Assembly (NCBI GenBank): GCA_037139415.1
Contig: JBAXGN010000058.1
Coordinates: forward strand, 1 to 39,041
Direction: 5' to 3'
DNA: 39,041 nt
DNA from: Verrucomicrobiota bacterium
GTDB lineage: Bacteria; Verrucomicrobiota; Verrucomicrobiia; Limisphaerales; Fontisphaeraceae
Shown here: positions 16,813-24,322 of the stretch, in pieces
How positions within the stretch are numbered: position 1 is the stretch's first letter
Layout: each line of letters begins with the position of its first letter
The notes under the pieces: generated by a model
The model's input: only the letters and a program-made list of their open reading frames with translations
Told to the model about the DNA's origin: nothing
The model's database searches: none
Made by a program: the position numbers and the translations under genes

Positions 16813-17037
16813 AACATGCGCAAAAACTTTCTTACAAAAAACGCTTGTCAGGGCTAAGATGAATGGGTACCTTCCGTGAAAGATCACTGTCAATCGAGCA
16901 TGAACCACATGTTTCCAGGTAGGATATTCGATTCAGTTTCCGGCCACACCATCGGCGGAACTACGGAAGCGCTTTCCAGCGTGAAGGGCACCCTTTTGTC
17001 ATCCCCAACCCAAACCCCTTGGCACCGGCAAGCAACC
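16813..17037. other. Gene-free stretch before the 21-bp array
   Basis: Together with copy C and the array, this forms a gap of over 500 bases between the sialidase remnant and the FN3 gene. A 164-codon frame on the plus strand (from 16876) and a 161-codon frame on the minus strand overlap here; neither has domain similarity that I recognise, and both are kept open largely by the in-frame 21-bp repeats. I see no gene. Confidence 0.5.
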
Positions 17038-17184
17038 CTTTCCGCTACGGACAAGACCTTGTCCGTGGCAAACAAGACCTTGTCCGTGGCAAACAAGACC
17101 TTGTCCGGCCTGGACAAAGGCTTGTCCAAGCCATCCAAAACCGGACGCCGAACGCATAAGGTCTTGTTTTTCAGTGAGTTAACC
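17038..17184 (+). repeat. 21-bp phased palindromic array upstream of the FN3 gene
   Basis: Seven contiguous 21-bp registers begin at 17038, 17059, 17080, 17101, 17122, 17143 and 17164; two (17059 and 17080) are identical and the outer ones decay. A 20-bp palindrome with 9-bp arms ACGGACAAG and CTTGTCCGT spans 17047-17066, and a second (TGGACAA/TTGTCCA) spans 17111-17128. Units are two helical turns long, so equivalent sites face the same side of the DNA. The array ends 65 bases before the FN3 start codon. There are no spacers, so it is not CRISPR. Confidence 0.8.
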
Positions 17185-17249
17185 GGATTTACCCGATTTT
17201 TGACCCTTTCACCCTGCAAAAGCATCAAAACTAACCAAAAACCAATACT

Positions 17250-17996
17250 ATGGCACCTACCCCCCTTACCTGGAACGGCACTTACCCGGACGGCACCCCG
17301 TTTCGGTGGGGTGACCCCGGCTTGGTCTGGGATGGCAATGTGCCGGAACCTCAACCGTATAAACGTATGAATCATCTGCGAGTATTACTCGGCTTCACCA
17401 ATGCCCCCGACCATAACCTGGAGGAAACGGGCGGGCGCGTTCTGGCTCAACTCTTTGACATCCCCGCCTATGCCAACCCGCCCGTGACGAAAGTGGCATT
17501 GCAGGCGGCGGTGACGGACTTCACCAACGCCATCGCCGCCCAACCCGATGGCGGCAAGGCGGCCACGGCGGATAAAAACAACAAGCGCGCGATCCTGGTG
17601 ACCCTGCTGCGCAAGCTGGCCGGTCACGTCCAGGAGCACTGCGGTGATGACTTGGCCCTCTTGCTCAGCAGCGGCTTTGAAGCCGTGAGCGGCCATGGCC
17701 CCTCCACTCCCTTGCCCAAGCCCATGGATGTGCGCGTGGAAAACAGCAACAGCGGCCAACTCAAAATCCGCGTCAAAGCCATCGCCAACGCCCGTTGCTA
17801 CGAGGTGCGTTACGCCGTGATCGCCGCCGGTGGCACGCTCGGTCCCTGGCAGATGGGCGGGTTATTCACCAGCTCCCGCGACATACTCCTCGACGACCTG
17901 ACGCCGGGCACCAACTACAGCATCCAGGTCCGCGCCATCGGCGGTTCCACCCGCAAAAGCGATTGGAGCGACGCGATCAGCCACATGAGTTTGTGA
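17250..17996 (+). CDS. FN3-domain protein of verrucomicrobial/bacteroidete type
   Basis: A 248-residue protein with an N-terminal helical module (about 45-150, including AALQAAVTDFTNAIAAQPDGG and the LLSSGFEAVS end) followed by one fibronectin type III domain (about 158-248, with ARCYEVRYAV, LLDDLTPGTNYSIQVRAIGG and DWSDAISHMSL). This two-part design recurs in Bacteroidetes and Verrucomicrobia; its function is not established. There is no signal peptide or membrane segment. The start ATG at 17250 lies 65 bases after the phased repeat array. The last 14 codons recur at 18688-18731 as the tail of a second copy, so the gene was duplicated here. A strong hairpin follows. Confidence 0.8.
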   Translation: MAPTPLTWNGTYPDGTPFRWGDPGLVWDGNVPEPQPYKRMNHLRVLLGFTNAPDHNLEETGGRVLAQLFDIPAYANPPVTKVALQAAVTDFTNAIAAQPDGGKAATADKNNKRAILVTLLRKLAGHVQEHCGDDLALLLSSGFEAVSGHGPSTPLPKPMDVRVENSNSGQLKIRVKAIANARCYEVRYAVIAAGGTLGPWQMGGLFTSSRDILLDDLTPGTNYSIQVRAIGGSTRKSDWSDAISHMSL

Positions 17997-18036
17997 GTCT
18001 CCCCGGCTGATGAGCCAGAGCAAAACAACTCTTAAT

Positions 18037-18095
18037 CCCCTCCTCGCCGCCGCGCTTCCACACAATCACGCGGCGGCGGGAGGAAATTGTTTTCC
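18037..18095 (+). terminator. Terminator after the FN3 gene
   Basis: A GC-rich hairpin about 40 bases beyond the FN3 stop codon, with left arm TCCTCGCCGCCGCG (18041-18054) and right arm CGCGGCGGCGGGAGGA (18069-18084), a 14-base loop and a following ATTGTTTT. It should terminate FN3 transcription before the PEP-CTERM gene. Confidence 0.6.
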
Positions 18096-18171
18096 CTGCT
18101 GGAAAATGTGGCTACACTGTCTGCAAATAAAGACGGTTCAAGACCAATGCCTAATTATTCTTAAAACAACT

Positions 18172-18681
18172 ATGAAACTCAAGAACCTTGTGTCTCGGCT
18201 GCGCGCCACGGTGAACAGCGCAAGAAACGTCTCCCTCCTGTTGGTGCTGCTTTGGTTCAGTTCAACGGCAACATCGGTTGGACAAACGTTTCCTACCCAA
18301 TATGGCAATTATAACCCTTCAGACCAGTCTCCCCCTTCCCCAGCAACCAACACGCTTACCTTTTTGCCCATCACAGGCGTGTTGGTGATTGATTATATGT
18401 TTTATGCCATTCCAGATACACTGGATGTCTTTTACGATAACAAGGCTATTTTTAGCTCGGGACTCATAAGCGGAACCGGTCAATTCGTTGTCCCGTATGG
18501 TCCCGGAGAGTCCACGAGCCTCACCATCGTAATGAATCTGGCTGACGGGAATTATCCCGGCACTGCTTGGCAATACACCCCGACCGTAATGGTGCCTGAA
18601 CCAGGCTCGATGACGCTCGCTGTGATTGGCATAGCCGCCTTAGCCGTCTGGCGTCGCCGCGATCTGTTTGCAAGGCGATGA
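18172..18681 (+). CDS. PEP-CTERM sorting-signal protein
   Basis: A 169-residue exported protein with an N-terminal signal (NVSLLLVLLWFSSTATSVGQ, about 19-38) and a C-terminal PEP-CTERM tripartite tag: VPEPGS, hydrophobic MTLAVIGIAALAV and basic WRRRDLFARR. Such proteins are recognised by exosortase (EpsH/XrtA-like), cut at the tag and released to the envelope or extracellular polysaccharide. The mature part is Ser/Thr/Pro-rich beta-type sequence without an identified domain. ATG 18172 begins the signal peptide; an earlier in-frame ATG at 18010 lies within a terminator hairpin and is rejected. No exosortase is in the window. The gene sits between an intact FN3 gene and the tail of another. Confidence 0.85.
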   Translation: MKLKNLVSRLRATVNSARNVSLLLVLLWFSSTATSVGQTFPTQYGNYNPSDQSPPSPATNTLTFLPITGVLVIDYMFYAIPDTLDVFYDNKAIFSSGLISGTGQFVVPYGPGESTSLTIVMNLADGNYPGTAWQYTPTVMVPEPGSMTLAVIGIAALAVWRRRDLFARR

Positions 18682-18687
18682 ACTCCG

Positions 18688-18731
18688 GCATCAGCGATTG
18701 GAGCGACCCGATCAGTCACATGAGCTTGTGA
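18688..18731 (+). pseudogene. Tail fragment of a second FN3 gene
   Basis: Fourteen codons reading GISDWSDPISHMSL then TGA match the C-terminus of the intact FN3 protein (SDWSDAISHMSL, ending at 17996) almost exactly, including the MSL-stop ending. It starts within 10 bases of the PEP-CTERM stop codon and is followed by its own terminator hairpin. It is the leftover 3' end of a duplicated FN3 gene whose body was replaced by, or recombined with, the PEP-CTERM gene. Confidence 0.75.
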
Positions 18732-18747
18732 GCAGAGGCAAGACGCG

Positions 18748-18775
18748 AACGGCCGCCTCAACGGCGGCCGTTTCG
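18748..18775 (+). terminator. Terminator after the FN3 tail
   Basis: Perfect 10-bp arms AACGGCCGCC (18748-18757) and GGCGGCCGTT (18763-18772) with a 5-base loop, followed by a short T run. It is the hairpin expected behind the FN3-family gene whose tail remains here, and it now serves the PEP-CTERM gene. Confidence 0.65.
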
Positions 18776-18849
18776 CATTGACCCGAGCGGCCTTTGGGGG
18801 GATGGTCGGCAGCATGATAACCAACTGGCCAACGGAAACTAGGAACGAG
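18770..18849 (+). repeat. Orphan-gene leader element, copy 2
   Basis: Second copy of the element at 12189-12264. It ends about 34 bases before the start codon of the next orphan gene. Conserved blocks are ATTGACC, GGGATGGT, CATGATAA and CCAACGGAAA. Confidence 0.65.
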
Positions 18850-18883
18850 AAGGGCGGGCAAGAAGACTGTCCGGCTAAAGCAT

Positions 18884-19486
18884 ATGCGTGCTGACATACC
18901 AGGCAAAGGGCCAGTAGAGTTCGAAGGTCGGCTACTGCCAGAAGAGGCAAAGCACTTCGAGGCAGTTCCCTTCTATAAGGAACTTCCTTCGGACATTCAG
19001 CAATGGATACTCGACTTGCGATATGCATGGGCGCGCGAAAGATCTGCCCCTAGCGGTTTAGTCCTGCGTGCCTGCAATGAGTTGGAGAGTCGGTTGCACA
19101 AGGAAACCGAGCGGGTCAAAACTCATTTGATGAAGGTTTTTCCGGACGAGAACCCAGCCGAGTTGTGCCAGGAATGGCTTTTAGCAATCATGACCATTCG
19201 CACGTGTGCCGAGCAGCGGGAACTTTGCACCTGGACCATGCGTCCACAGCCTGGAGAGGTGGCTCACTTTCTCGGTTTCGCCATGCGTATCTTCAAGACC
19301 ATGATCGCGACCAAGAACGCAAAGCGAACTACGGGTGAACACATTCCGACACCACCGATTTTGAAGGTCATCGAGTCCAGGCCGGAAGAGGAACAAATCG
19401 CATTCATCAATTCCGTCGTTGACGCCCTCAGTGACCCAGAAGCCGAACCTGACGCTTCACCGAATGCGGCTCCGCCGCATCGGTGA
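18884..19486 (+). CDS. Unknown 200-residue protein
   Basis: A predominantly helical, soluble protein that I do not recognise. It has an Arg/Glu-rich middle (CNELESRLHKETERVKTHL), two Cys-containing helices around LAIMTIRTCAEQRELCTW, and an acidic, Pro/Ala-rich C-terminus. No membrane segment, signal peptide or catalytic motif is evident. It stands alone behind leader element copy 2, in the same position as the small membrane protein behind copy 1. Its final codons form one arm of a long hairpin that spans the stop codon. No clear Shine-Dalgarno sequence precedes ATG 18884. Confidence 0.7.
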   Translation: MRADIPGKGPVEFEGRLLPEEAKHFEAVPFYKELPSDIQQWILDLRYAWARERSAPSGLVLRACNELESRLHKETERVKTHLMKVFPDENPAELCQEWLLAIMTIRTCAEQRELCTWTMRPQPGEVAHFLGFAMRIFKTMIATKNAKRTTGEHIPTPPILKVIESRPEEEQIAFINSVVDALSDPEAEPDASPNAAPPHR

Positions 19487-19487
19487 A
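19456..19487 (+). terminator. Long hairpin spanning the stop codon
   Basis: Left arm TTCACCGAATGCGGC (19456-19470) and right arm GCCGCATCGGTGAA (19474-19487) pair over 14 bp with one bulged A and a 3-base loop; the TGA stop codon lies in the right arm. There is no T tract, so it may protect the mRNA 3' end or be a recombination trace rather than a classical terminator. Confidence 0.5.
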
Positions 19488-19661
19488 CTGATCGTTCCCT
19501 GTTCCCCGCCACCCCATCACAAATGCCCATTTAGTTTCCTCTACTCATTGATTGAGCGGGTCACAGGGCGGGGAGTTTCGCTCATCGCGCCAGACACACG
19601 CGGCGCAATGCCTCGCTGATCTATCCGCTCGGGATCAAACCCCCTGGCAACCGACCAACCC

Positions 19662-22600
19662 TTATTCCACCGGCTTGCGCCAGGAGATGACGGGCGGGGC
19701 GAGCAGGCCGGCCGGATATAATTGGTAATCCAGCGCGAAGCCTTTGCCTTCGGTCACCCAGTTGCCCGGACCGTAGGCCGCGACTTTCACCGGCACCTGG
19801 TGGAGCGGGCCAAAGGTGTTGCGCCGGGTCAGCACCGCGTGCAAGGTCACCACGCCGCGCAGGCTGGGGGTCTCGATGATTTCCAGCTCGTACGGTTGCC
19901 AGGCCACGTAACGCGTCTCCGTTCCCGAGGTCATCTTCAGGCAGGCGGCCTCGAATTTGGGCGTCTCCAGGAACATGCGGCCGGTTTGCTTGACGGTGCG
20001 CAGCGGCATGGGAATCTCATAGGCGACGCTGCCGCCATAGAACGGCAGGCCCTGGGCGACCAGATCGCCCACGGCGAGGGTGGCCGGCAGTTGCTCCAGG
20101 TGCTTGGCGGTGCCGCGCAGGCGGACGCCGAATTCGCCGAGGAGGTAGATGGCTTCGAGGTTGACGCCTTCATGGAAGGCCTCGACCTTGAGTTCGATTT
20201 CGTTGCGGCCCGGCAAGAGCTGGACCTTGGGCAGCGGGATGGTCTTGAACACCGGGTCCACCCACCAGCCGTTGGGCTTGGCGTCCAGCGGCCGGCCGTT
20301 GAGCAGGATGGAGACGCGCTCGGGATGTTCGATGGCAACTTTGATGCTGTTGACCATCTGCGTCTCGATGACGAAGCTGTAATTGAGCCGCACCTGGCAG
20401 AGGCCTTTGGGCTTGGGCTGCTGCTTGGCCTGGAACCACGGTTGCACCATGTGGCCGCTACGCACCGGCACGTTCAGCTTCGCGCGGATGGCGCGGTCCA
20501 CCTTCAGGACTTCATTCTCCGGCTCCCAAGCGCCGTCGTTGAGTTGCCACTTGGCGAGGTCGAGCACGCAGACGTTGTCTTCACTCAGCGAATAGGCGAA
20601 CGGCCCGGTGCAGATCTGGCGGCCGGTCTCCTTGAACACGGGGCGTTCGGCGGCCCCCGCCATCGGCTCGCGGTTCAGCACGAACACGCGCTCGCCCAGC
20701 GGGAGGAAGCGGGTGTGGAACTCCACCCAGCCTTCTTTGCGCTGCGTGGGCACCTGGTAATGCGCGGCGGTGGCGCAATCCCATTCGGCCACCTGGTGGC
20801 GGTCGCCCCAGACGCGGATCACCGCGTCCTCGACGCCATTGGTGCGGTCCATGTTCATGGCCACAAGGAACTGGTTTTCCCCGTCGCTGCGCAACTGGCA
20901 GAACACATTGCCGGCGGCTTTGCCATCGGCGGCGCAGGTGATCTCCACCGGCACGCGCACGGATTTCTTGACGGCGTCCACGACCGCTTCGCCATCCCAC
21001 GGCACGGCCGTCGAGTACGCGGCCAGCTCCGCCGGGGCGCCGGATTTCACCGCGTTGACGTATGCCGGTGCCGGCCCGGCAAAGATCACGCGCCCGCCCG
21101 CCTGCTTGAAGGCTTGCAGCATCGCGAGGGTGGTATCGCGCAGGGTGACCATGCGCGGCACAATCACGGCGTGGTATTGCATCGCGCCCAGGCGCACCGT
21201 CGGCTGCCCCTTGCCATCCCGCCCGGTCTGCCCCAACCGGCTGAGCATTTCTTCATCGCCGTAATCGAAATCAATATGCGCGCTGGTGAGCCAACCGAAC
21301 ATTTCCCGGTAGCCCTTTTCCAATTCCTGCAACGCGGGCGTCCGGGCGGAAAGCCCGTTGGCCCAACCCACGCCGACTTGGCACCACGTGCTCTCGATGG
21401 GATTCAACACCAGAACATCGCAGACCGGTTGCCCCTGGTGCAGCATCAGGCCGAGGCGGGAATAGTAATCCTCCACGAACTTGTAATCCCTCCACCAGGC
21501 GGACTGATAGAAGATGCTGGCCGGGTAATCGCGCTTGGCTTCGCCCTCCATGGTGTACCAGCTCAAGTGATGGCAGCGCACGTTGATGCCGAACAGCGCC
21601 TGCCAATCGCCCACGTACTTGTGCCCCTCGAAATTGAACTGCCAACCGGTGACGCCGTAGAGTTCGCTCATCAGCCATGGCTGGTTGAGCTGCCGTGCCG
21701 TGGAGGCGAGCTGCTTGACGATCCAATAGTTCCGGTTGCCCTCGGTAAGCACATCCACGCCCGGCTGATGCATATATTCATAGGCCCGCATCAGCGACCC
21801 TTGCATGGCGGCTTGGGACACGAGGCTGTCCTCATGCAAATAATGCCCGGTGAACTGAATCTTATTGGTCTGGCACCATTCAAAGATCGGCTTGGAGAAG
21901 TTGTCGAGGAACATGGATTGCAACAACTCCATGTACTGCCACTTCACTTCCGCCACCGCCTGGCCGTCCTTTTGCAGGAACAGCTCGGGCAGCTTGTCAA
22001 CGAGGTCGTAACCAAACCGCTTGCGGAACTGTTCCGGCAACGCTTCGGTCCAGGGCGTCATGCGCAGCTTGTTGGTGTTGTCCAAGCTGAACCCGCTGAA
22101 GACCGCGCCATGATGCGGTTCATCCGTGAAGATGCCCTTGATCGAGCTGCCCAGGCGATCGCCACAGTACAGACGGTACTTCTCATGGGTCAGCTTGAGG
22201 AACTCAGCAGTGGCGGCGCGGTTGAGGCGGTCCACATCGGTGAACCCATTGAAGAACGTGGAGGGATCCATTTCCTCAATGGAGAACGCAAGCACGGTCT
22301 GGCCGGGCGCGGGCGTGTTGTCCGGCCCGATGCGCTGGGCGGAAGTGAAGCTCAGGTTGTTCAGGTCGCAAGCGAACGCGGCAGAGATGGTGATGTCCCA
22401 TTTAAACTGCTCTGCCGGGATGGTGCGCAGGCTCAGGAACTTTTGGCGGAACTTGGGATTCTGGGTGACCATGCCGCCGGCGGTGCCGCTGGGCCAGCGG
22501 TCTTCGTCATAGAGCCACGCTTCCATTTTGAGGCGGACTGCCTCATCGGCACAGGCATTGATCAGGTGGAACCAGTCCTTTCCAAGATACTCCGTCTGCA

Positions 22601-22865
22601 GCCCGGTGCGGGAGTGCATGAAGAACCCGCCCATGCCCATCTGCTTGAGCACGCGCGCCTGGCGCAGCAGCTCGTCCTTGTCGAGGGCGCCGTTCCAACT
22701 CCAGAACGGCTTGCCGCGATAGGCCGGGCCGGGATCAGCGAACTGCCCGTTCAAATTCTGGATGTTGACCAATTCCGGTGCGGCCGGTCCCACTGCGGAC
22801 CCGGCTTGCCATACGGCACCCATCAAAAGGGTTGCCGCCATTGTGTATTGCAAAAGACGTTTCAT
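19662..22865 (-). CDS. Exported GH106-type glycoside hydrolase
   Basis: A large secreted hydrolase (1067 residues from the chosen start) resembling GH106 alpha-L-rhamnosidases, which remove terminal rhamnose from plant or algal glycans. A signal peptide is clear (MKRLLQYTMAATLLMGAVWQ). The catalytic region starts with KPFWSWNGALDKDELLRQ and MGMGGFFMHSRTGL, followed by WLYDEDRWPSGTAGG, GIFTDEPHH and FTGHYLHEDSL, the arrangement of this family's TIM barrel; the C-terminal third is beta-rich with a carbohydrate-binding-like domain. I use ATG 22865 since 42 upstream codons lack signal-peptide character. It is a single-gene unit flanked by an HDAC-like gene. The exact bond hydrolysed cannot be fixed from sequence. 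Confidence 0.85.
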   Translation of the reverse strand: MKRLLQYTMAATLLMGAVWQAGSAVGPAAPELVNIQNLNGQFADPGPAYRGKPFWSWNGALDKDELLRQARVLKQMGMGGFFMHSRTGLQTEYLGKDWFHLINACADEAVRLKMEAWLYDEDRWPSGTAGGMVTQNPKFRQKFLSLRTIPAEQFKWDITISAAFACDLNNLSFTSAQRIGPDNTPAPGQTVLAFSIEEMDPSTFFNGFTDVDRLNRAATAEFLKLTHEKYRLYCGDRLGSSIKGIFTDEPHHGAVFSGFSLDNTNKLRMTPWTEALPEQFRKRFGYDLVDKLPELFLQKDGQAVAEVKWQYMELLQSMFLDNFSKPIFEWCQTNKIQFTGHYLHEDSLVSQAAMQGSLMRAYEYMHQPGVDVLTEGNRNYWIVKQLASTARQLNQPWLMSELYGVTGWQFNFEGHKYVGDWQALFGINVRCHHLSWYTMEGEAKRDYPASIFYQSAWWRDYKFVEDYYSRLGLMLHQGQPVCDVLVLNPIESTWCQVGVGWANGLSARTPALQELEKGYREMFGWLTSAHIDFDYGDEEMLSRLGQTGRDGKGQPTVRLGAMQYHAVIVPRMVTLRDTTLAMLQAFKQAGGRVIFAGPAPAYVNAVKSGAPAELAAYSTAVPWDGEAVVDAVKKSVRVPVEITCAADGKAAGNVFCQLRSDGENQFLVAMNMDRTNGVEDAVIRVWGDRHQVAEWDCATAAHYQVPTQRKEGWVEFHTRFLPLGERVFVLNREPMAGAAERPVFKETGRQICTGPFAYSLSEDNVCVLDLAKWQLNDGAWEPENEVLKVDRAIRAKLNVPVRSGHMVQPWFQAKQQPKPKGLCQVRLNYSFVIETQMVNSIKVAIEHPERVSILLNGRPLDAKPNGWWVDPVFKTIPLPKVQLLPGRNEIELKVEAFHEGVNLEAIYLLGEFGVRLRGTAKHLEQLPATLAVGDLVAQGLPFYGGSVAYEIPMPLRTVKQTGRMFLETPKFEAACLKMTSGTETRYVAWQPYELEIIETPSLRGVVTLHAVLTRRNTFGPLHQVPVKVAAYGPGNWVTEGKGFALDYQLYPAGLLAPPVISWRKPVE

Positions 22866-23038
22866 AAAGAAAACCAGCCACGATAAGAGCGCACCCGCCC
22901 CGCGCTGGCAATCGGAATTTGCGTGGAATTGCCTGCTGCCGTCTCCGGCAGCAAGAAACCGGGACACCGTGTGAGCGCGCTTAGCTGGCAACTTAACCGG
23001 TCACGCCTCGTCACCTTGAATGGCGGGAGAATAGTCCG

Positions 23039-24163
23039 CTACTTCATCAGTTCACGGAGGTGGGCTTCGACAGCGGCGGCGAGGTTTTGAGGATCGTATC
23101 CACCCTCCAGCGCGGATACCAGGCGGCCATGGCAGTATTGGTTGGCGATGTCTTTAACGATCCGCGTCAGTTCCGCATAGTCAGCAGCCGTCAGCTTCAT
23201 GCGGCCAATGGGGTCATTTTCGAGGGCATCGAAGCCAGCGGAAATGAGCACGAAATCCGGTTTAAAATTGGCTGCCGCCGGGACCAACACCTCGTGAAAG
23301 GCGCGTTTATAGTTGCCGATGGAACTGCCAGGCTGCAGGGGCACGTTATACGTCGTATTGGTGCCAGCGCCTTCCCCACGCTCCTCGCGCAGCCCAGTGT
23401 TTGGATAGGCAGGATGTTGATGCACGGAGAAATAGACGACCGTCGGATCATTGTAAAAGGCGGCTTGGGTGCCATTGCCATGGTGGACGTCCCAATCCAC
23501 GATGAGGATTTTGGCCAGGTGGTGCTTTTGCTGGAGGTAGCGGGCGGCGATGGCGACGTTGTTGAAGATGCAGAAGCCCATGGCCTTGTCCTTGAGGGCA
23601 TGGTGGCCGGGCGGGCGGATCAAGCAAAAGGCGTTTTTGACCCGGCCATCCATCACGGCATCCACGGCGACCTGTACCCCACCCGCCGCCAGCAGGGCGA
23701 TCATGTACGAGTCGGCGGTGAGCGGCACATCCCGCGTGTCGAGGTAGGCAGCCCCCTCCGCCACGCTGGCTTTCACACGTTCGAGATATTCCGGGGAATG
23801 AATGGTGGTGACCCATGCGGTGGTAGTGGGCACGGGTTTGAGTAGCAGTAGTTCAGCAAGCAGCTTGTGCTCCTTCAATCCGGCCATGACAGCCTCTAAT
23901 CGTTCAAAGCGTTCAGGATGGGAGGAGCCGGGATTGTGCCTGCCAAATAGATCATCATAAACCAAGCCCGTGCGATGGGCAGGTTGTTTGGCCGCTCCGT
24001 ACCCGTTCGGGCCAGACCATGCGAGCAGACCCAGAGCCAGCAAAACAAACCCAGCGCTCGCAACCCGGAATGCACCTGGCCAATGACGGACAGCCCCACC
24101 CGGTGAGCGGCGGAGAGCCTCCGCCTGTTTGCAGGCGGACTCGGCAGATAAACTAAAACGCAT
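23039..24163 (-). CDS. Histone-deacetylase-fold amidohydrolase with N-terminal membrane segment
   Basis: A zinc-dependent deacetylase of the arginase/HDAC fold, 374 residues. The catalytic core is intact: RPPGHHA (H187, H188), the zinc ligands D225 and H227 in IVDWDVHHGNG, the third ligand D312 in SAGFDALENDPIG, and catalytic Y356 in ALEGGYD. Bacterial relatives act on acetylpolyamines, acetoin-type or acyl-lysine substrates in the cytoplasm. Unusually, an N-terminal extension of about 60 residues has a hydrophobic stretch (VASAGFVLLALGLLAW, 34-49) that looks like a signal peptide or anchor, so it may act in the periplasm. GGAAGG lies 7-8 bases before ATG 24163. It is divergent from the TolB-like gene of the acetylation operon. 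Confidence 0.92.
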   Translation of the reverse strand: MRFSLSAESACKQAEALRRSPGGAVRHWPGAFRVASAGFVLLALGLLAWSGPNGYGAAKQPAHRTGLVYDDLFGRHNPGSSHPERFERLEAVMAGLKEHKLLAELLLLKPVPTTTAWVTTIHSPEYLERVKASVAEGAAYLDTRDVPLTADSYMIALLAAGGVQVAVDAVMDGRVKNAFCLIRPPGHHALKDKAMGFCIFNNVAIAARYLQQKHHLAKILIVDWDVHHGNGTQAAFYNDPTVVYFSVHQHPAYPNTGLREERGEGAGTNTTYNVPLQPGSSIGNYKRAFHEVLVPAAANFKPDFVLISAGFDALENDPIGRMKLTAADYAELTRIVKDIANQYCHGRLVSALEGGYDPQNLAAAVEAHLRELMK

Positions 24164-24322
24164 ACGTTTGCCTTCCGGGGTTCAATTATACTGCCGCCTT
24201 CTGCGAATACCAAATAACTTCACAAAAAAAAATCCCAAGTTCAATGGACATACGGGAAAGTAGATGACAAAGTTACCACGTTTGGACGACAATGACGAAC
24301 AAGTGTGGACACCAGATTGAAC

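Noticed and set aside
17038-17184. CRISPR array
   Set aside because: The 21-bp units are contiguous with no spacers, degrade at both ends, and no cas gene is present.
16876-17375. Protein gene covering the 21-bp array on either strand
   Set aside because: Both strands are open because the unit length is a multiple of three; there is no ribosome-binding site or domain, and the plus frame runs into the FN3 gene in another frame.
18010-18171. Longer N-terminus for the PEP-CTERM protein
   Set aside because: The 54 extra codons lie in the FN3 terminator hairpin and would bury the signal peptide.
9720-19487. Integron cassette array with attC sites
   Set aside because: Hairpins at gene ends look cassette-like, but none has the RYYYAAC/GTTRRRY core pairs, and there is no integrase gene in the window.
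19722-22886. Open frame of 1054 codons on the plus strand
   Set aside because: It is antisense to the GH106-type gene, has no domain, and is His/Gly/Val-rich in the way of a frame shadow of a GC-rich gene.
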